A DNA stretch of 13,763 bases from Alphaproteobacteria bacterium (GCA_018895795.1 JAHINZ010000338.1:1-13763); one strand, 5' to 3'; positions 5,805 through 13,293 are shown, numbered from the stretch's first letter. Translations and numbers: made by a program. The notes: generated from the sequence alone by a model not told the origin.

Positions 5805-5814
5805 GATTCGAGTC
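5805..5814. promoter_or_regulatory. Two abutting GANTC (CcrM methylation) sites
   Basis: The decamer gattcgagtc contains GATTC and GAGTC back to back. GANTC is the target of the cell-cycle methyltransferase CcrM in Caulobacter-type bacteria, and GcrA binds methylated sites in promoters. The pair is just upstream of the IHF match in the terS promoter region. Single sites occur elsewhere (for example near 5431), so a regulatory role is only suggested. Confidence 0.35.
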
Positions 5815-5844
5815 GCTGAACGCGGAGGATCGCGCGCAGTTTAT

Positions 5845-5858
5845 CCCCGTTCTCGGGG
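5845..5858 (-). terminator. Weak stem-loop downstream of the response regulator
   Basis: A CCCCG-AGAA-CGGGG hairpin (minus strand) lies 35 bases after the response regulator stop and could separate it from the GTA operon. It lacks a U-run, so termination strength is doubtful. Confidence 0.3.
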
Positions 5859-5892
5859 TCAGTCCCGGGGCGCCCGACGGCCGCCCGGACGA

Positions 5893-6264
5893 TCAGGCCC
5901 GGCTGAAACGCAGACCGGCCAGGGCGTCGAGGATCTGGCGGGGGTGGTAGGGCTTGCGGATGAACACCGAGCCCTCGACGCCCTCGGCCGCGTGCCGCGC
6001 GGCGGCCGTGCCCGACACGAACACCACCGGCAGGTTCGGGTACAGGGCCCGCGCCTGACGGGCGATGTCGAAGCCGTCCTGACCGGCGCCCAGTTCGATG
6101 TCGGTCACCAGCGCCGACAGATAGCCCTTGCGGTCGACGACGGTCATGGCGGTCGCGGCGCTGTGGGCGTCCAGCACGCGAATGCCCTGGCCGCGCATGA
6201 AATCGCCTGTCGACATTCCGACGAGAGCGTCGTCTTCGACAAACAATATTTGCTGGGCGCGCAT
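5893..6264 (-). CDS. Single-domain response regulator (CheY-like receiver)
   Basis: A 123-residue stand-alone receiver domain with no output domain. Acidic pocket Glu10-Asp11-Asp12 (FVEDD), phosphoacceptor Asp55 (LVTDIELG), switch Ser84 (FVSGT) and Lys104-Pro105 (IRKPYHP) are all present, so it should be phosphorylatable. Such proteins act as phosphate relays or bind a partner protein; no cognate kinase gene is in the window. The ATG at 6264 has AGGA nine bases upstream. It is in the same direction as and directly upstream of the GTA operon, separated by 162 bp with its own candidate regulatory sites, so co-transcription is possible but not shown. Confidence 0.88.
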   Translation of the reverse strand: MRAQQILFVEDDALVGMSTGDFMRGQGIRVLDAHSAATAMTVVDRKGYLSALVTDIELGAGQDGFDIARQARALYPNLPVVFVSGTAAARHAAEGVEGSVFIRKPYHPRQILDALAGLRFSRA

Positions 6265-6652
6265 GAACTACAATCCTTCTGATATTGCAGAACTCTGAAG
6301 TCGCCGTTTGTTTCCACTGAAATATGATATCGCGGAATTTCGTTCATTAGCTTCGAAACATCCCCATCAGCGAAGCTATTGGTAAAGATTGCTATCAAAG
6401 CTGACGGCCAAAACAGTAAATCTCTCAGGCGATAGAATTTTTCTGTCGACCGGTGAGGCCGTGCCGCGATCGGCCGGGCAAGGTCGGACCTTGACGGCCG
6501 AGGCGCGGGGCATGACACGACCTTGGGGGCGCGGCGCGCTTGGCCCAAGCCGTCACGGTGGACGGCGCCCTGGGATTGAGCCCGATCCCGCCCTATCTGA
6601 CCCAGCCGGACCGGCCGACGCCGCCTCTGGTGTGCCTGGAGAGACCGCTGTG
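6265..6652. other. 388-bp non-coding, partly AT-rich gap between divergent genes
   Basis: The part 6265-6450 is much richer in A and T than anything else here (for example gaaatatgatatcgcggaat) and probably holds the promoter of the response regulator on the minus strand. The part 6450-6650 returns to high GC and leads into the DUF1993 gene. Open frames crossing it show no protein-like features and overlap the regulator out of frame. I see no hairpin terminator, tRNA or recognised riboswitch. Confidence 0.5.
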
Positions 6653-7171
6653 ATGACGCTCTACGATCTCGCCGTCCCGACCTTCCTGCAGATGCTCAAG
6701 GGCCTGTCGGTCCAGCTCGACAAGGGTCTCGACCTGGCCAAGGCCGAGGGCGACGATCTCGAAACGCTGTTGGCCGCCCGACTGGCGCCGGACATGTTCC
6801 CGCTGTCGGCCCAGGTGCGCTACACCTGCTATCAGGCCACGGACGCGGTGGCCAAGCTGACCGGCCTGACCGGACCGGGCCGGCCCGAGGGCGATGCGCC
6901 CGAGGCCTTGAAGGCCCATATCGCCGCCGCCGTCGCCTTCGTGAACAGCGCCCCGGCCGCCGCCTTCGACGGGGCCGCCGAACGGACCATCACCCTGACC
7001 CTGCCCGGCGATCTGGTGTTCGAGATGACCGGCCTGGAGTTCCTGCGCGACTGGGCCCTGCCCCAGTTCTATTTCCACGCCGTCACCGCCTACGACATCC
7101 TGCGCCACAAGGGCGTGGCGCTGGGCAAACGCGACTTTGTCGCCCATGCGCTGGCCTATCTGAAGACCTAG
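6653..7171 (+). CDS. DUF1993 family protein (DinB-like fold)
   Basis: A 172-residue protein of the DUF1993 family, predicted to form a four-helix bundle related to DinB/YfiT proteins. Family features are the opening MTLYDLAVPTFLQMLKGLS, the DMFPLSAQVRYTCYQA block near 55-70, the LTLPGDLVFEMTG strand region, and FYFHAVTAYDILRHKGVALGKRDF near the end. No enzymatic activity is established for the family to my knowledge. The ATG at 6653 has GGAGAG nine bases upstream; an adjacent in-frame GTG is possible. It is monocistronic and converges on the YcgN-type gene across a repeat pair. Confidence 0.88.
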   Translation: MTLYDLAVPTFLQMLKGLSVQLDKGLDLAKAEGDDLETLLAARLAPDMFPLSAQVRYTCYQATDAVAKLTGLTGPGRPEGDAPEALKAHIAAAVAFVNSAPAAAFDGAAERTITLTLPGDLVFEMTGLEFLRDWALPQFYFHAVTAYDILRHKGVALGKRDFVAHALAYLKT

Positions 7172-7204
7172 GGGGCTGTGGATAACTTTCCGAGGGCGGC
7201 GCTG

Positions 7205-7312
7205 GCCCCCTACGGATCGCTGCGCGATCGTCTTCCCCCGGAGGGGGAAGATGAGATCGGCGCACTTCATGTTCCCCCTCCGGGGGAGGAGCGCGTCAGC
7301 GCGGAGGGGGCG
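7205..7312. repeat. Inverted pair of REP-like units between convergent genes
   Basis: Two units (7205-7254 and 7267-7312) are inverted with their inner ends matching (tcttcccccggagggggaagatga-type stem on the left, gttccccctccgggggagg on the right) and different central palindromes (gatcgctgcgcgatc versus gcgcgtcagcgc). The block occupies most of the gap between the DUF1993 and YcgN-type stops and is well placed to act as a bidirectional terminator. Confidence 0.82.
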
Positions 7313-7327
7313 AGTGGCGATCTCGGC

Positions 7328-7816
7328 TCAATCCTCGTCCGGCTCGTAGAGCTCGTCGCCGCGGTCTTCCATCAGGTCGGTGGCCACGAACTCCATGGCG
7401 TCCTCGGGGTGCTCCAGCGCCAGTTCGTTGATCGTCTGGTCGCGCACCGAAATGCCCTGCTTGTGGGTGCTGTCGGGGTCGCCGGTGACCAGCGGGTGCC
7501 AGTCGGGCAGGGTCTTGCCCTCGTTGAGCCGGCGATAGGCGCAGGACAGCGGCATCCAGCCCAGTTTCTCGATATTGTGCGGGGTCAGCTTGACGCAGTC
7601 GGGCACGGTCTTGGCGCGGTTCGCATAGTCCTTGCAGGTGCACCGGTGCTCATCGAACAGCTGGCAGTGCACCCGTGTGGGGATCACATCGCCGCTATCT
7701 TCGTCTTCGAAGCGAACCAGGCAGCAAAGGCCGCAGCCATCGCATAGGCTCTCCCACTCGGGGACCGTCATCTGCAGGAGCGACTTCGTCTCCCAGAAAG
7801 GTTTGCGCGCTATCAT
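7328..7816 (-). CDS. YcgN/UPF0260 family cysteine-cluster protein
   Basis: A 162-residue protein of the UPF0260 (YcgN) family in the CxxCxxCC zinc/iron-chelating superfamily. Its N-terminal ESLCDGCGLCCLVRFEDED (C25, C28, C31, C32) is the family signature, with further cysteines at 51, 59, 61, 74 and 92, and the MPLSCAYRRLNEG block. Metal binding is likely; the biochemical role is not known. The ATG at 7816 has AGGA with about seven bases spacing. It is divergent from the pbpC-like gene with only 54 bp between starts, so their promoters must overlap. Confidence 0.92.
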   Translation of the reverse strand: MIARKPFWETKSLLQMTVPEWESLCDGCGLCCLVRFEDEDSGDVIPTRVHCQLFDEHRCTCKDYANRAKTVPDCVKLTPHNIEKLGWMPLSCAYRRLNEGKTLPDWHPLVTGDPDSTHKQGISVRDQTINELALEHPEDAMEFVATDLMEDRGDELYEPDED

Positions 7817-7870
7817 CAGGGCGTCCTAAACCCAATCTAGGCTGAGACCAAACAGGGCCGTATCGAAACC

Positions 7871-10021
7871 GTGAACGACTGGACGCTTCCCCCGTACCGT
7901 TTCGAAGAAGGCGCCAAGCCGCCGGAGAAGCCGGAGGTCGCGTTCGGCGCGCCGCCGCCGCCCCCGCCCACCCCGCCTGAAGACCCGTTCCAGCCGCCGC
8001 CGGAAGAGCCCGAGCCGCCGTTCCGCGCCGATCTGGCGCACCAGAAGGCCAAGAAACGCGCCCGGCGTTTTGGCTGGGTATGGAAGACCCTGCTGGTCGG
8101 CCTGCTGCTGGGCGCGCTCGTCGCCGGCGGCGGGGCCGGCTATGTCTGGTGGAAATATCTGCGCGACACGCCGCAGTTGCCCACCCGTGACGCCCTGTTC
8201 GCGGTCAACCGCGCGCCCGGCATCCGCTTCGAGGACAAGAACGGCCAGGTGATCGCCACCCGCGGTCCGCGCTATGGCCAGCGCGTCACCCTGGCCGGCC
8301 TGCCCAACTATGTGCCGCTGGCCTTCATGGCCGCCGAGGACAAGCGCTTCTACAAGCACGGCCCGATCGACCTGTACGGCATCGCCCGCGCCGCCCTGGT
8401 CAATTTCAAGGCCAAGCGCACCGTCCAGGGCGCCTCGACCCTCAGCCAGCAACTGGCCAAGGGCCTGTTCCTGACCCCCGACCGGACCGCCAAGCGCAAG
8501 CTGCAGGAAATGGTCATGGCCCGGGCGCTGGAGAAGGTGCTGACCAAGGACGAGATCCTCGAGCTCTATCTGAACCGGGTGTTTTTCGGGGCCAACACCT
8601 TCGGCGTCGACGGCGCGGCCCGCACCTATTTCAACAAGCCCGCCAGCCAGCTGACCCTGTCGGAAGCCGCTTTGCTGGCCGCCCTGCCCAAGGCGCCTTC
8701 GCGTCTGGCCCTGACCCGCGACATGAGCGGCGCCCTGGCCCGCTCGCGGCTGGTGCTGGCCAATATGCGCCAGGAAGGCTGGATCACCGCCGAGCAGGAG
8801 AGCCGGGCCCTGGACGACACCCCGCGCCTCTCGCCCCTGGCCGTGCAGAACGAGGGCGAATACGGCTGGGTGCTGGACTACGCCACCAGCGAGGCGGTGC
8901 GCATCGCCGGCCAGAACGCCCCCGATCTGGTGGTGCGCCTGACCATCGATCCGGGCCTGCAGAAGATGGGCTCCGAGGTCGTGCGCCACGCCATCGCCTT
9001 CGACGGCGAACGGGCCGGGGCCGGTCAGGCGGCGCTGCTGTCGCTGTCCTCGGACGGCGCGATCCGGGCCATGGTGGGCGGCACGGACTATATCGAAAGC
9101 CCGTTCAACCGGGCCGTCCAGGCGCGCCGCCAGCCGGGTTCGACCTTCAAGCCGTTCATCTACGCCGCCGCCCTCGACAAGGGCGTCCTGCCCACCGACA
9201 TCCGCATCGACGGGCCGGTCAAGTTCGGCGACTGGCAGCCCGAAAACTATGGCGGCGGCTATCGCGGCCCGATGACCGTCGAGCACGCCCTGGTCACCTC
9301 GACCAACACGGTCGCCGTCAAGCTGGGCCAGGAAGCCGGCGGTCCGGCGATCGGCGAACTGGTCCGCCGGTTCGGCATCACCACCCTTCCGCCCAGCCCC
9401 GACCTGTCGGTGGCTCTGGGCTCTTACGAGGTCAGCCTGCTGCAACTGACCTCGGCCTTCCAGGTGTTCCAGCTGGGCGGCAATCGGATCGAGCCCTATG
9501 TGATCGAGCGCATCGTCACCCAGGGCGGCGCCCCGGTGTTCGCCCGCCAGGCCGCCGCGCCGCTGAACGTCTATGACGTCGGCCGGGCCAGCATGATGGT
9601 CAAGATGATGAAAAAGGTCGTCACCGAGGGCACCGCCAAACGCGCCGCCTTCGGCCGGCCGGCGGCCGGCAAGACCGGCACCAGCCAGAACTGGCGCGAC
9701 GCCTGGTTCGTGGGCTTCACCCCCGACTATGTGACCGGGGTCTGGGTCGGCAACGACAACGACAAGCCGATGAACAAGGTGGTCGGCGGCGACATTCCAG
9801 CCAGCATCTGGCGGCGGTTCATGATGGCCGCCCACCAGAACCTGGCGGTCCGCGACTTCGACTGGCTGCTGCCCGACCCGGCGACCGAAAGCGAGCCCGA
9901 CCCCCGCAACGGCTATTACGAAACCCTGGCCGCCGAATTCGCCCGCGCCGCCTCGGACCTGGAGTCCGAAGCCAATCCGCCCCCGACGCCCGAGGGCCAG
10001 CCGGCGGAGTTGCCCTACTGA
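7871..10021 (+). CDS. pbpC: Bifunctional class A penicillin-binding protein, PbpC-like
   Basis: A 716-residue peptidoglycan synthase. A cytoplasmic tail (1-66, proline-rich from 28 to 50) precedes one membrane helix (about 69-92). The glycosyltransferase (GT51) domain follows, with Glu156 in AAEDKRFYKH, GASTLSQQLAK (188-197) and ELYLNRVFFG (231-240). The transpeptidase has S424-T-F-K427, S477-T-N479 and KTGT (601-604), so both activities look intact. The first 13 residues, MNDWTLPPYRFEE, resemble the conserved N-terminal peptide by which Caulobacter PbpC binds the bactofilin BacA at the stalked pole; this also fixes the GTG start at 7871, which lacks a close ribosome site. The C-terminal tail (670-716) is acidic and proline-rich. 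Family call certain; the pbpC assignment rests on that N-terminal peptide. Confidence 0.9.
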   Translation: MNDWTLPPYRFEEGAKPPEKPEVAFGAPPPPPPTPPEDPFQPPPEEPEPPFRADLAHQKAKKRARRFGWVWKTLLVGLLLGALVAGGGAGYVWWKYLRDTPQLPTRDALFAVNRAPGIRFEDKNGQVIATRGPRYGQRVTLAGLPNYVPLAFMAAEDKRFYKHGPIDLYGIARAALVNFKAKRTVQGASTLSQQLAKGLFLTPDRTAKRKLQEMVMARALEKVLTKDEILELYLNRVFFGANTFGVDGAARTYFNKPASQLTLSEAALLAALPKAPSRLALTRDMSGALARSRLVLANMRQEGWITAEQESRALDDTPRLSPLAVQNEGEYGWVLDYATSEAVRIAGQNAPDLVVRLTIDPGLQKMGSEVVRHAIAFDGERAGAGQAALLSLSSDGAIRAMVGGTDYIESPFNRAVQARRQPGSTFKPFIYAAALDKGVLPTDIRIDGPVKFGDWQPENYGGGYRGPMTVEHALVTSTNTVAVKLGQEAGGPAIGELVRRFGITTLPPSPDLSVALGSYEVSLLQLTSAFQVFQLGGNRIEPYVIERIVTQGGAPVFARQAAAPLNVYDVGRASMMVKMMKKVVTEGTAKRAAFGRPAAGKTGTSQNWRDAWFVGFTPDYVTGVWVGNDNDKPMNKVVGGDIPASIWRRFMMAAHQNLAVRDFDWLLPDPATESEPDPRNGYYETLAAEFARAASDLESEANPPPTPEGQPAELPY

Positions 10022-10024
10022 TCG

Positions 10025-10160
10025 CCCCTCTCCCCTTGCGGGAGAGGGTGGCCCCGGGCGAAGACCGGGGTCGGGTGAGGGGTCGCGCGGGGCTCTCCGA
10101 CAGGGCTTTCAACCCCTCATCCGTCGGCTGCGCCGACACCTTCTCCCGCAAGGGGAGAAG
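10025..10160. repeat. Second repeat family (C), large imperfect inverted repeat
   Basis: The left arm (10025-10083) contains a ctccccttgcgggagag stem and a gccccgggcgaagaccgggg stem; the right arm (10112-10160) contains cgtcggctgcgccgac and cttctcccgcaaggggagaag. The outer ends are reverse complements of each other (cccctctccccttgcggg versus cccgcaaggggagaagg), as are the inner gggtgagggg and cccctcatcc. It follows the pbpC stop and precedes the SDR gene on the same strand, where it may terminate or process the message. The sequence type is unlike the A/B units of the GTA region. Confidence 0.82.
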
Positions 10161-10238
10161 GACGACGTCGCGGCGCCCTCGACATCCCCGGCCCCGCCCG
10201 CCACCCTCCCCGCCAACGAAAACGGGGAGCCCACAGCC

Positions 10239-11012
10239 ATGACCGACCAGACCCTTGCTGACCAAGCTTTGGCCGGCCGCGTTGTGCTGGTCACCGGCGC
10301 CTCCTCGGGGATCGGGGCGCATCTGGCCCGCGCCGCCGCCGCCGCCGGCGCCAGGGTGGCCCTGGCCGCCCGCCGCACCGACCGGCTGCAAGACCTGGTC
10401 GCCGAGATCGGCCCCAGCGCCGCCGCCTTCGCCCTGGACGTCGAGGACGAGGCCTCGGTGATCGCCGCCTATGACGCCATCGAGGCCCGGCTGGGGACCC
10501 CCGACTCGGTGATCGCCAATGCCGGGATCAATGTCGAGGGCCTGGCCCTGGACCTGGCCATCGAAGACTTCGACAAGATCCTGTCGGTCAATACCCGGGG
10601 CATGTTCCTGACCGCCCGCGAGGGGGCGCGGCGGATGATCAAGGCGGGCAGCGTCCAGAGCGGCCGGGGCCGGGTGCTGCTGGTCGCCTCGATCGGGGCC
10701 CACCAGGTGCAGCCGGGCCTGACCGCCTATTGCACGTCCAAGGCCGGCACGGCGATGATGGGCAAGAGCCTGGCCCGCGAATGGGCCCGCAAAGGCATCA
10801 ATGTCAACGTCCTGTGCCCCGGCTATATCCGCACCGAGCTCAACAGCGAGTGGTTCGATCAAGAAGGCGGCCAACGGCGGGTGGCGTCCTTCCCCCGCAA
10901 GCGCCTGATGGCCGAAAGCGACCTGGCGGCCATGGCGATGCTGCTGTGCTCGGACGCCTCGGCGGCGATCACCGGCTCGGTGGTGACCGTGGATGACGGG
11001 CAGACGCTGTAG
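10239..11012 (+). CDS. SDR family NAD(P)-dependent oxidoreductase
   Basis: A 257-residue classical short-chain dehydrogenase/reductase. It has the Rossmann TGASSGIG (19-26), an AARRTDRL segment after the second strand whose arginines suggest NADP(H) preference, NAG (94-96), Asn118, and the catalytic Ser151, Tyr164 and Lys168 (YCTSK). The C-terminal GSVVTVDDGQTL matches the usual family end. The substrate cannot be told. The ATG at 10239 is preceded by GGGGAG about ten bases upstream. It converges on the MpaB-type gene with a 14-bp gap; repeat block C lies between it and the pbpC-like gene. Confidence 0.93.
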   Translation: MTDQTLADQALAGRVVLVTGASSGIGAHLARAAAAAGARVALAARRTDRLQDLVAEIGPSAAAFALDVEDEASVIAAYDAIEARLGTPDSVIANAGINVEGLALDLAIEDFDKILSVNTRGMFLTAREGARRMIKAGSVQSGRGRVLLVASIGAHQVQPGLTAYCTSKAGTAMMGKSLAREWARKGINVNVLCPGYIRTELNSEWFDQEGGQRRVASFPRKRLMAESDLAAMAMLLCSDASAAITGSVVTVDDGQTL

Positions 11013-11026
11013 GGCGGCGGGAGCGT

Positions 11027-11905
11027 TCAGCGCCGCCGATACAGCCAGTCCACCGGCAACCCCATCCGCACACAAGCCTGGGCCGGCGGCGCTTCGGCAA
11101 TGGCGATCCGGTCGGCCAGCCGTCCGGCCAGGGCGATGGCCTTGAACTCAAACGGCCGGGGCAGCCACTCGGGCCCCAGACCCAGCACCTCCCGCACCGC
11201 CTCCGGAAGCAGCCCGACGGCGGCCCGGATCAGAGGGCGCTGCAACAGGCTGAGCGCGCCCGGCGCGACCTTGGTCTCGCGCATCAGGTCCAGGAATTCC
11301 AGCACGATGGCCGAGGGCTCCAGGCGCGGCAGCATGGCCGCCAGCTGGGCCTCCCAGGCCGCCCGCGACGCCGGCGCGCCCGTCGCGCCATACAGCCGCG
11401 CGGCGGGTCGGGCCTCGGCGTAGAACCGGTCCTTGTCGGCGTCGCTCAGGGGCGCGACCAGGGCGTGATAGGCCTCCAGGAAGCCGAAACTGGCGGTGGC
11501 CTGCACCCAGTCCAGCAAGGCGGTGTCGTCGGCCCGATAGGCCGCGCCGTCCGGCGTCGTCCCGGCCACCCGGGCGTGCTGGCGGCCCACCCCGGCGATC
11601 ATCGCCTCGGCGACCGAGCGCGCGCCATAGACCGTGACCATGGCCGCCAGGCCGGTGCGCTTCAGTCGGCCCAAAGGGTCCGTGCGGAAGCTGGAATGGT
11701 CCCAGACGCCCGAGCGCACCCGGGGCTCGGCCAGTTCCAGGATCACCGCCGTGATCCCGCCGACAAACAGCGAGACCGGGTTCTTGAACACCCGCCACGA
11801 CACCGAGTCCGCCGCCGCCAAGGCCGGCTCGTCCACCGGAACGGTGAAGTCGATACGCGGACCGCCGGGAATTTCGATCAGGTTTCGAACGGATCGCCTC
11901 AACAT
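11027..11905 (-). CDS. DUF2236 / MpaB-type oxygenase family protein
   Basis: A 292-residue protein of the MpaB/DUF2236 family, all-helical proteins related to the latex-clearing oxygenase and thought to bind haem b. The family core runs from FVGGITAVILELAEPRV to DHSSFRTDPLGRLKRT (about 47-84), with His70 and His110 (GRQHARVAG) as candidate haem-region histidines, then LLDWVQATASFGFLEAY (130-146). The substrate is unknown. The ATG at 11905 is used; a TTG three codons upstream is possible, and no strong ribosome site is visible for either. It is divergent from rutB with a 95-bp gap and convergent with the SDR gene. No signal peptide is apparent. Confidence 0.88.
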   Translation of the reverse strand: MLRRSVRNLIEIPGGPRIDFTVPVDEPALAAADSVSWRVFKNPVSLFVGGITAVILELAEPRVRSGVWDHSSFRTDPLGRLKRTGLAAMVTVYGARSVAEAMIAGVGRQHARVAGTTPDGAAYRADDTALLDWVQATASFGFLEAYHALVAPLSDADKDRFYAEARPAARLYGATGAPASRAAWEAQLAAMLPRLEPSAIVLEFLDLMRETKVAPGALSLLQRPLIRAAVGLLPEAVREVLGLGPEWLPRPFEFKAIALAGRLADRIAIAEAPPAQACVRMGLPVDWLYRRR

Positions 11906-11929
11906 GGCGCCCAAACGTCGCGATCGGGC

Positions 11930-11935
11930 TTGACG
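11930..11935 (+). promoter_or_regulatory. Possible -35 element of the rut promoter
   Basis: A TTGACG hexamer lies 65 bases upstream of rutB in the divergent gap. It fits the Caulobacter housekeeping -35 consensus, but I cannot find a convincing -10 element at the right distance, and no palindrome like the enterobacterial RutR operator (TTGACCA-NN-TGGTCAA) is present. Confidence 0.25.
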
Positions 11936-12000
11936 AACGGGATGCGGATCGTCGTCATCGTCGGTCCTTGCCGTGCGTCGCGCTTCCAGAAGGGTATTCC

Positions 12001-12741
12001 ATGGCTTCCAGTCCCGACAAGGCCGACGCGGCCCGGATCACGCCCCTCTCCCCCGATGCGGTGATGCTGCCGGCCCGGCCCGAGCCGATCCCGGTGGATC
12101 CCAGGACCACCGCCGTGATCGTCATCGACATGCAGAACGCCTACGCCTCGCCGGGCGGATACCTCGACCTGGCCGGGTTCGACATCAGCGGCGCGGCCGG
12201 GGTGATCGAACAGATTCAGGGGATCCTACCGGTGGCCCGCGCGGCCGGCATGCAGGTGATCTATTTCCAGAACGGCTGGGACGATCAGTATGTCGAGGCC
12301 GGCGGCCCCGGATCGCCCAACTGGTGGAAGTCCAACGCCCTGAAGACCATGCGCGCCAGGCGCGAACTGCAGGGCAAGCTGCTGGCCCGCGGCCAGTGGG
12401 ACTATGAGCTGGTCGACGCCCTGAAACCCGAGCCGGGCGACATCCGCCTGCACAAGACGCGGTATTCGGGCTTCTTCAACAGCCAGCTGGACAGCGTGCT
12501 GCGGGCCCGCGGCATCCGCCATCTGGTGTTCGTCGGCATCGCCACCAATGTCTGCGTCGAGTCGACGCTGCGGGACGGCTTCATGCTGGAATATTTCGGC
12601 ACGGTGCTGGAGGACGCCACCCATCAGGCCGGACCCGACTTCGTGCAGAAGGCGGCGCTGTTCAACATCGAGACCTTCTTCGGCTGGGTCTCGACGACGG
12701 CGGATTTCAAGGGCGCGTTCGGACAGCTGGCGCCTCCTTAA
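12001..12741 (+). CDS. rutB: Ureidoacrylate/peroxyureidoacrylate amidohydrolase RutB
   Basis: A 246-residue isochorismatase-fold hydrolase. In the Rut pathway RutB removes the carbamoyl group from the (per)oxyureidoacrylate released after RutA opens the uracil ring, giving the aminoacrylate stage. The catalytic triad is visible: Asp43 (VIDMQNAY), Lys152 (HKTRYSGF) and Cys185 (ATNVCVESTLRD). The WWKSNALKTMR segment and the ATHQAGP end region are typical of RutB rather than generic isochorismatases. The ATG at 12001 has AGAAGGG about seven bases upstream; an 11-codon longer frame exists without a site. It is the first rut gene in this window; rutA is not upstream of it, because the neighbour is divergent. 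Confidence 0.95.
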   Translation: MASSPDKADAARITPLSPDAVMLPARPEPIPVDPRTTAVIVIDMQNAYASPGGYLDLAGFDISGAAGVIEQIQGILPVARAAGMQVIYFQNGWDDQYVEAGGPGSPNWWKSNALKTMRARRELQGKLLARGQWDYELVDALKPEPGDIRLHKTRYSGFFNSQLDSVLRARGIRHLVFVGIATNVCVESTLRDGFMLEYFGTVLEDATHQAGPDFVQKAALFNIETFFGWVSTTADFKGAFGQLAPP

Positions 12742-12742
12742 T

Positions 12743-12874
12743 TCCGCTCTCCCCGGCGAAAGCCGGGGCCCAGATCGAACCCCGAGCCTCTCGGAAATCG
12801 GATCGATCGGAAGGCGCGAACACCCAAACCACTCCGGATGAATCTGGGTCCCGGCTTTCGCCGGGAAGAGCGGA
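12743..12874. repeat. Inverted repeat (family D) within the rut operon
   Basis: Two 33-bp arms (12743-12775 and 12842-12874) are reverse complements with two mismatches. Each contains its own hairpin, ccccggc-gaaa-gccgggg on the left and cccggctttcgccggg on the right. It fills the 159-bp rutB-rutC gap. This is a third repeat type in the window. In RNA it would form a strong structure that could lower or separately tune rutC and downstream expression. Confidence 0.88.
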
Positions 12875-12900
12875 TTTTAAAGACCAAGAGGACACGGAAA

Positions 12901-13290
12901 ATGCCCAAGACCATCATCCTCCCGCCCGGCACGGGCACGCCGATCGCGCCGTTCTCGCCCGGAACCCTGGCCGACGGGATCGTCTATGTCTCGGGCACCT
13001 TGGCCTTCGACAAGGACAACAATGTCGCCCATGTCGGCGACGCCGAGGGCCAGACCCGCCAGGTGCTGGAGACCATCAAGTCGGTCATCGAGACCGCCGG
13101 CGGAACGATGGAGGACGTGACCATGAACCACATCTTCCTGACCGACTGGGCCAATTACCAGACCATCAACAAGGTCTATGCCGAGTATTTCCCCGGCGAC
13201 AAACCCGCCCGCTACTGCATCCAGTGCGGCCTGGTGCGGCCCGACTTCCTGGTCGAGATCGCCAGCGTCGCCCATATCGGCAAGCGCTGA
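12901..13290 (+). CDS. rutC: RutC, RidA/YjgF-family aminoacrylate deaminase-type protein
   Basis: A 129-residue RidA/YjgF/UK114 protein acting on the three-carbon aminoacrylate product in uracil catabolism through the Rut pathway. Family features are FSPGTLADGIVYVSGTLAFD near the N-terminus, the RQVLETIKSVIETAGGTMEDV helix, Arg104 (KPARYCIQCG) which contacts the substrate carboxylate in RidA proteins, and Glu119 (LVEIASVA). The ATG at 12901 has an AGGA eight bases upstream. It lies between rutB and rutD on the same strand, three bases from the rutD start, which fixes the Rut assignment over a general RidA role. Confidence 0.95.
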   Translation: MPKTIILPPGTGTPIAPFSPGTLADGIVYVSGTLAFDKDNNVAHVGDAEGQTRQVLETIKSVIETAGGTMEDVTMNHIFLTDWANYQTINKVYAEYFPGDKPARYCIQCGLVRPDFLVEIASVAHIGKR

Positions 13291-13293
13291 TCG

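Noticed and set aside
6300..6345. EcfG-type general stress promoter for the response regulator
   Set aside because: Only a partial match (GGAAA instead of GGAAC, AGTT instead of CGTT); too weak to annotate as a promoter.
6144..6347. Minus-strand frame starting MNEIPRYHISVETNG upstream of the response regulator
   Set aside because: The first 28 codons look plausible, but the rest overlaps the regulator out of frame and no family is recognised; probably chance in the AT-rich gap.
7826..9835. Very long minus-strand open frame (669 codons) opposite the pbpC-like gene
   Set aside because: It is the antisense shadow of the PBP: low-complexity His/Gly/Gln-rich sequence, no domains, and the plus strand has every PBP motif.
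11906..12000. RutR operator upstream of rutB
   Set aside because: No TTGACCA-NN-TGGTCAA palindrome is present; only a single TTGACG that may be a -35 element.
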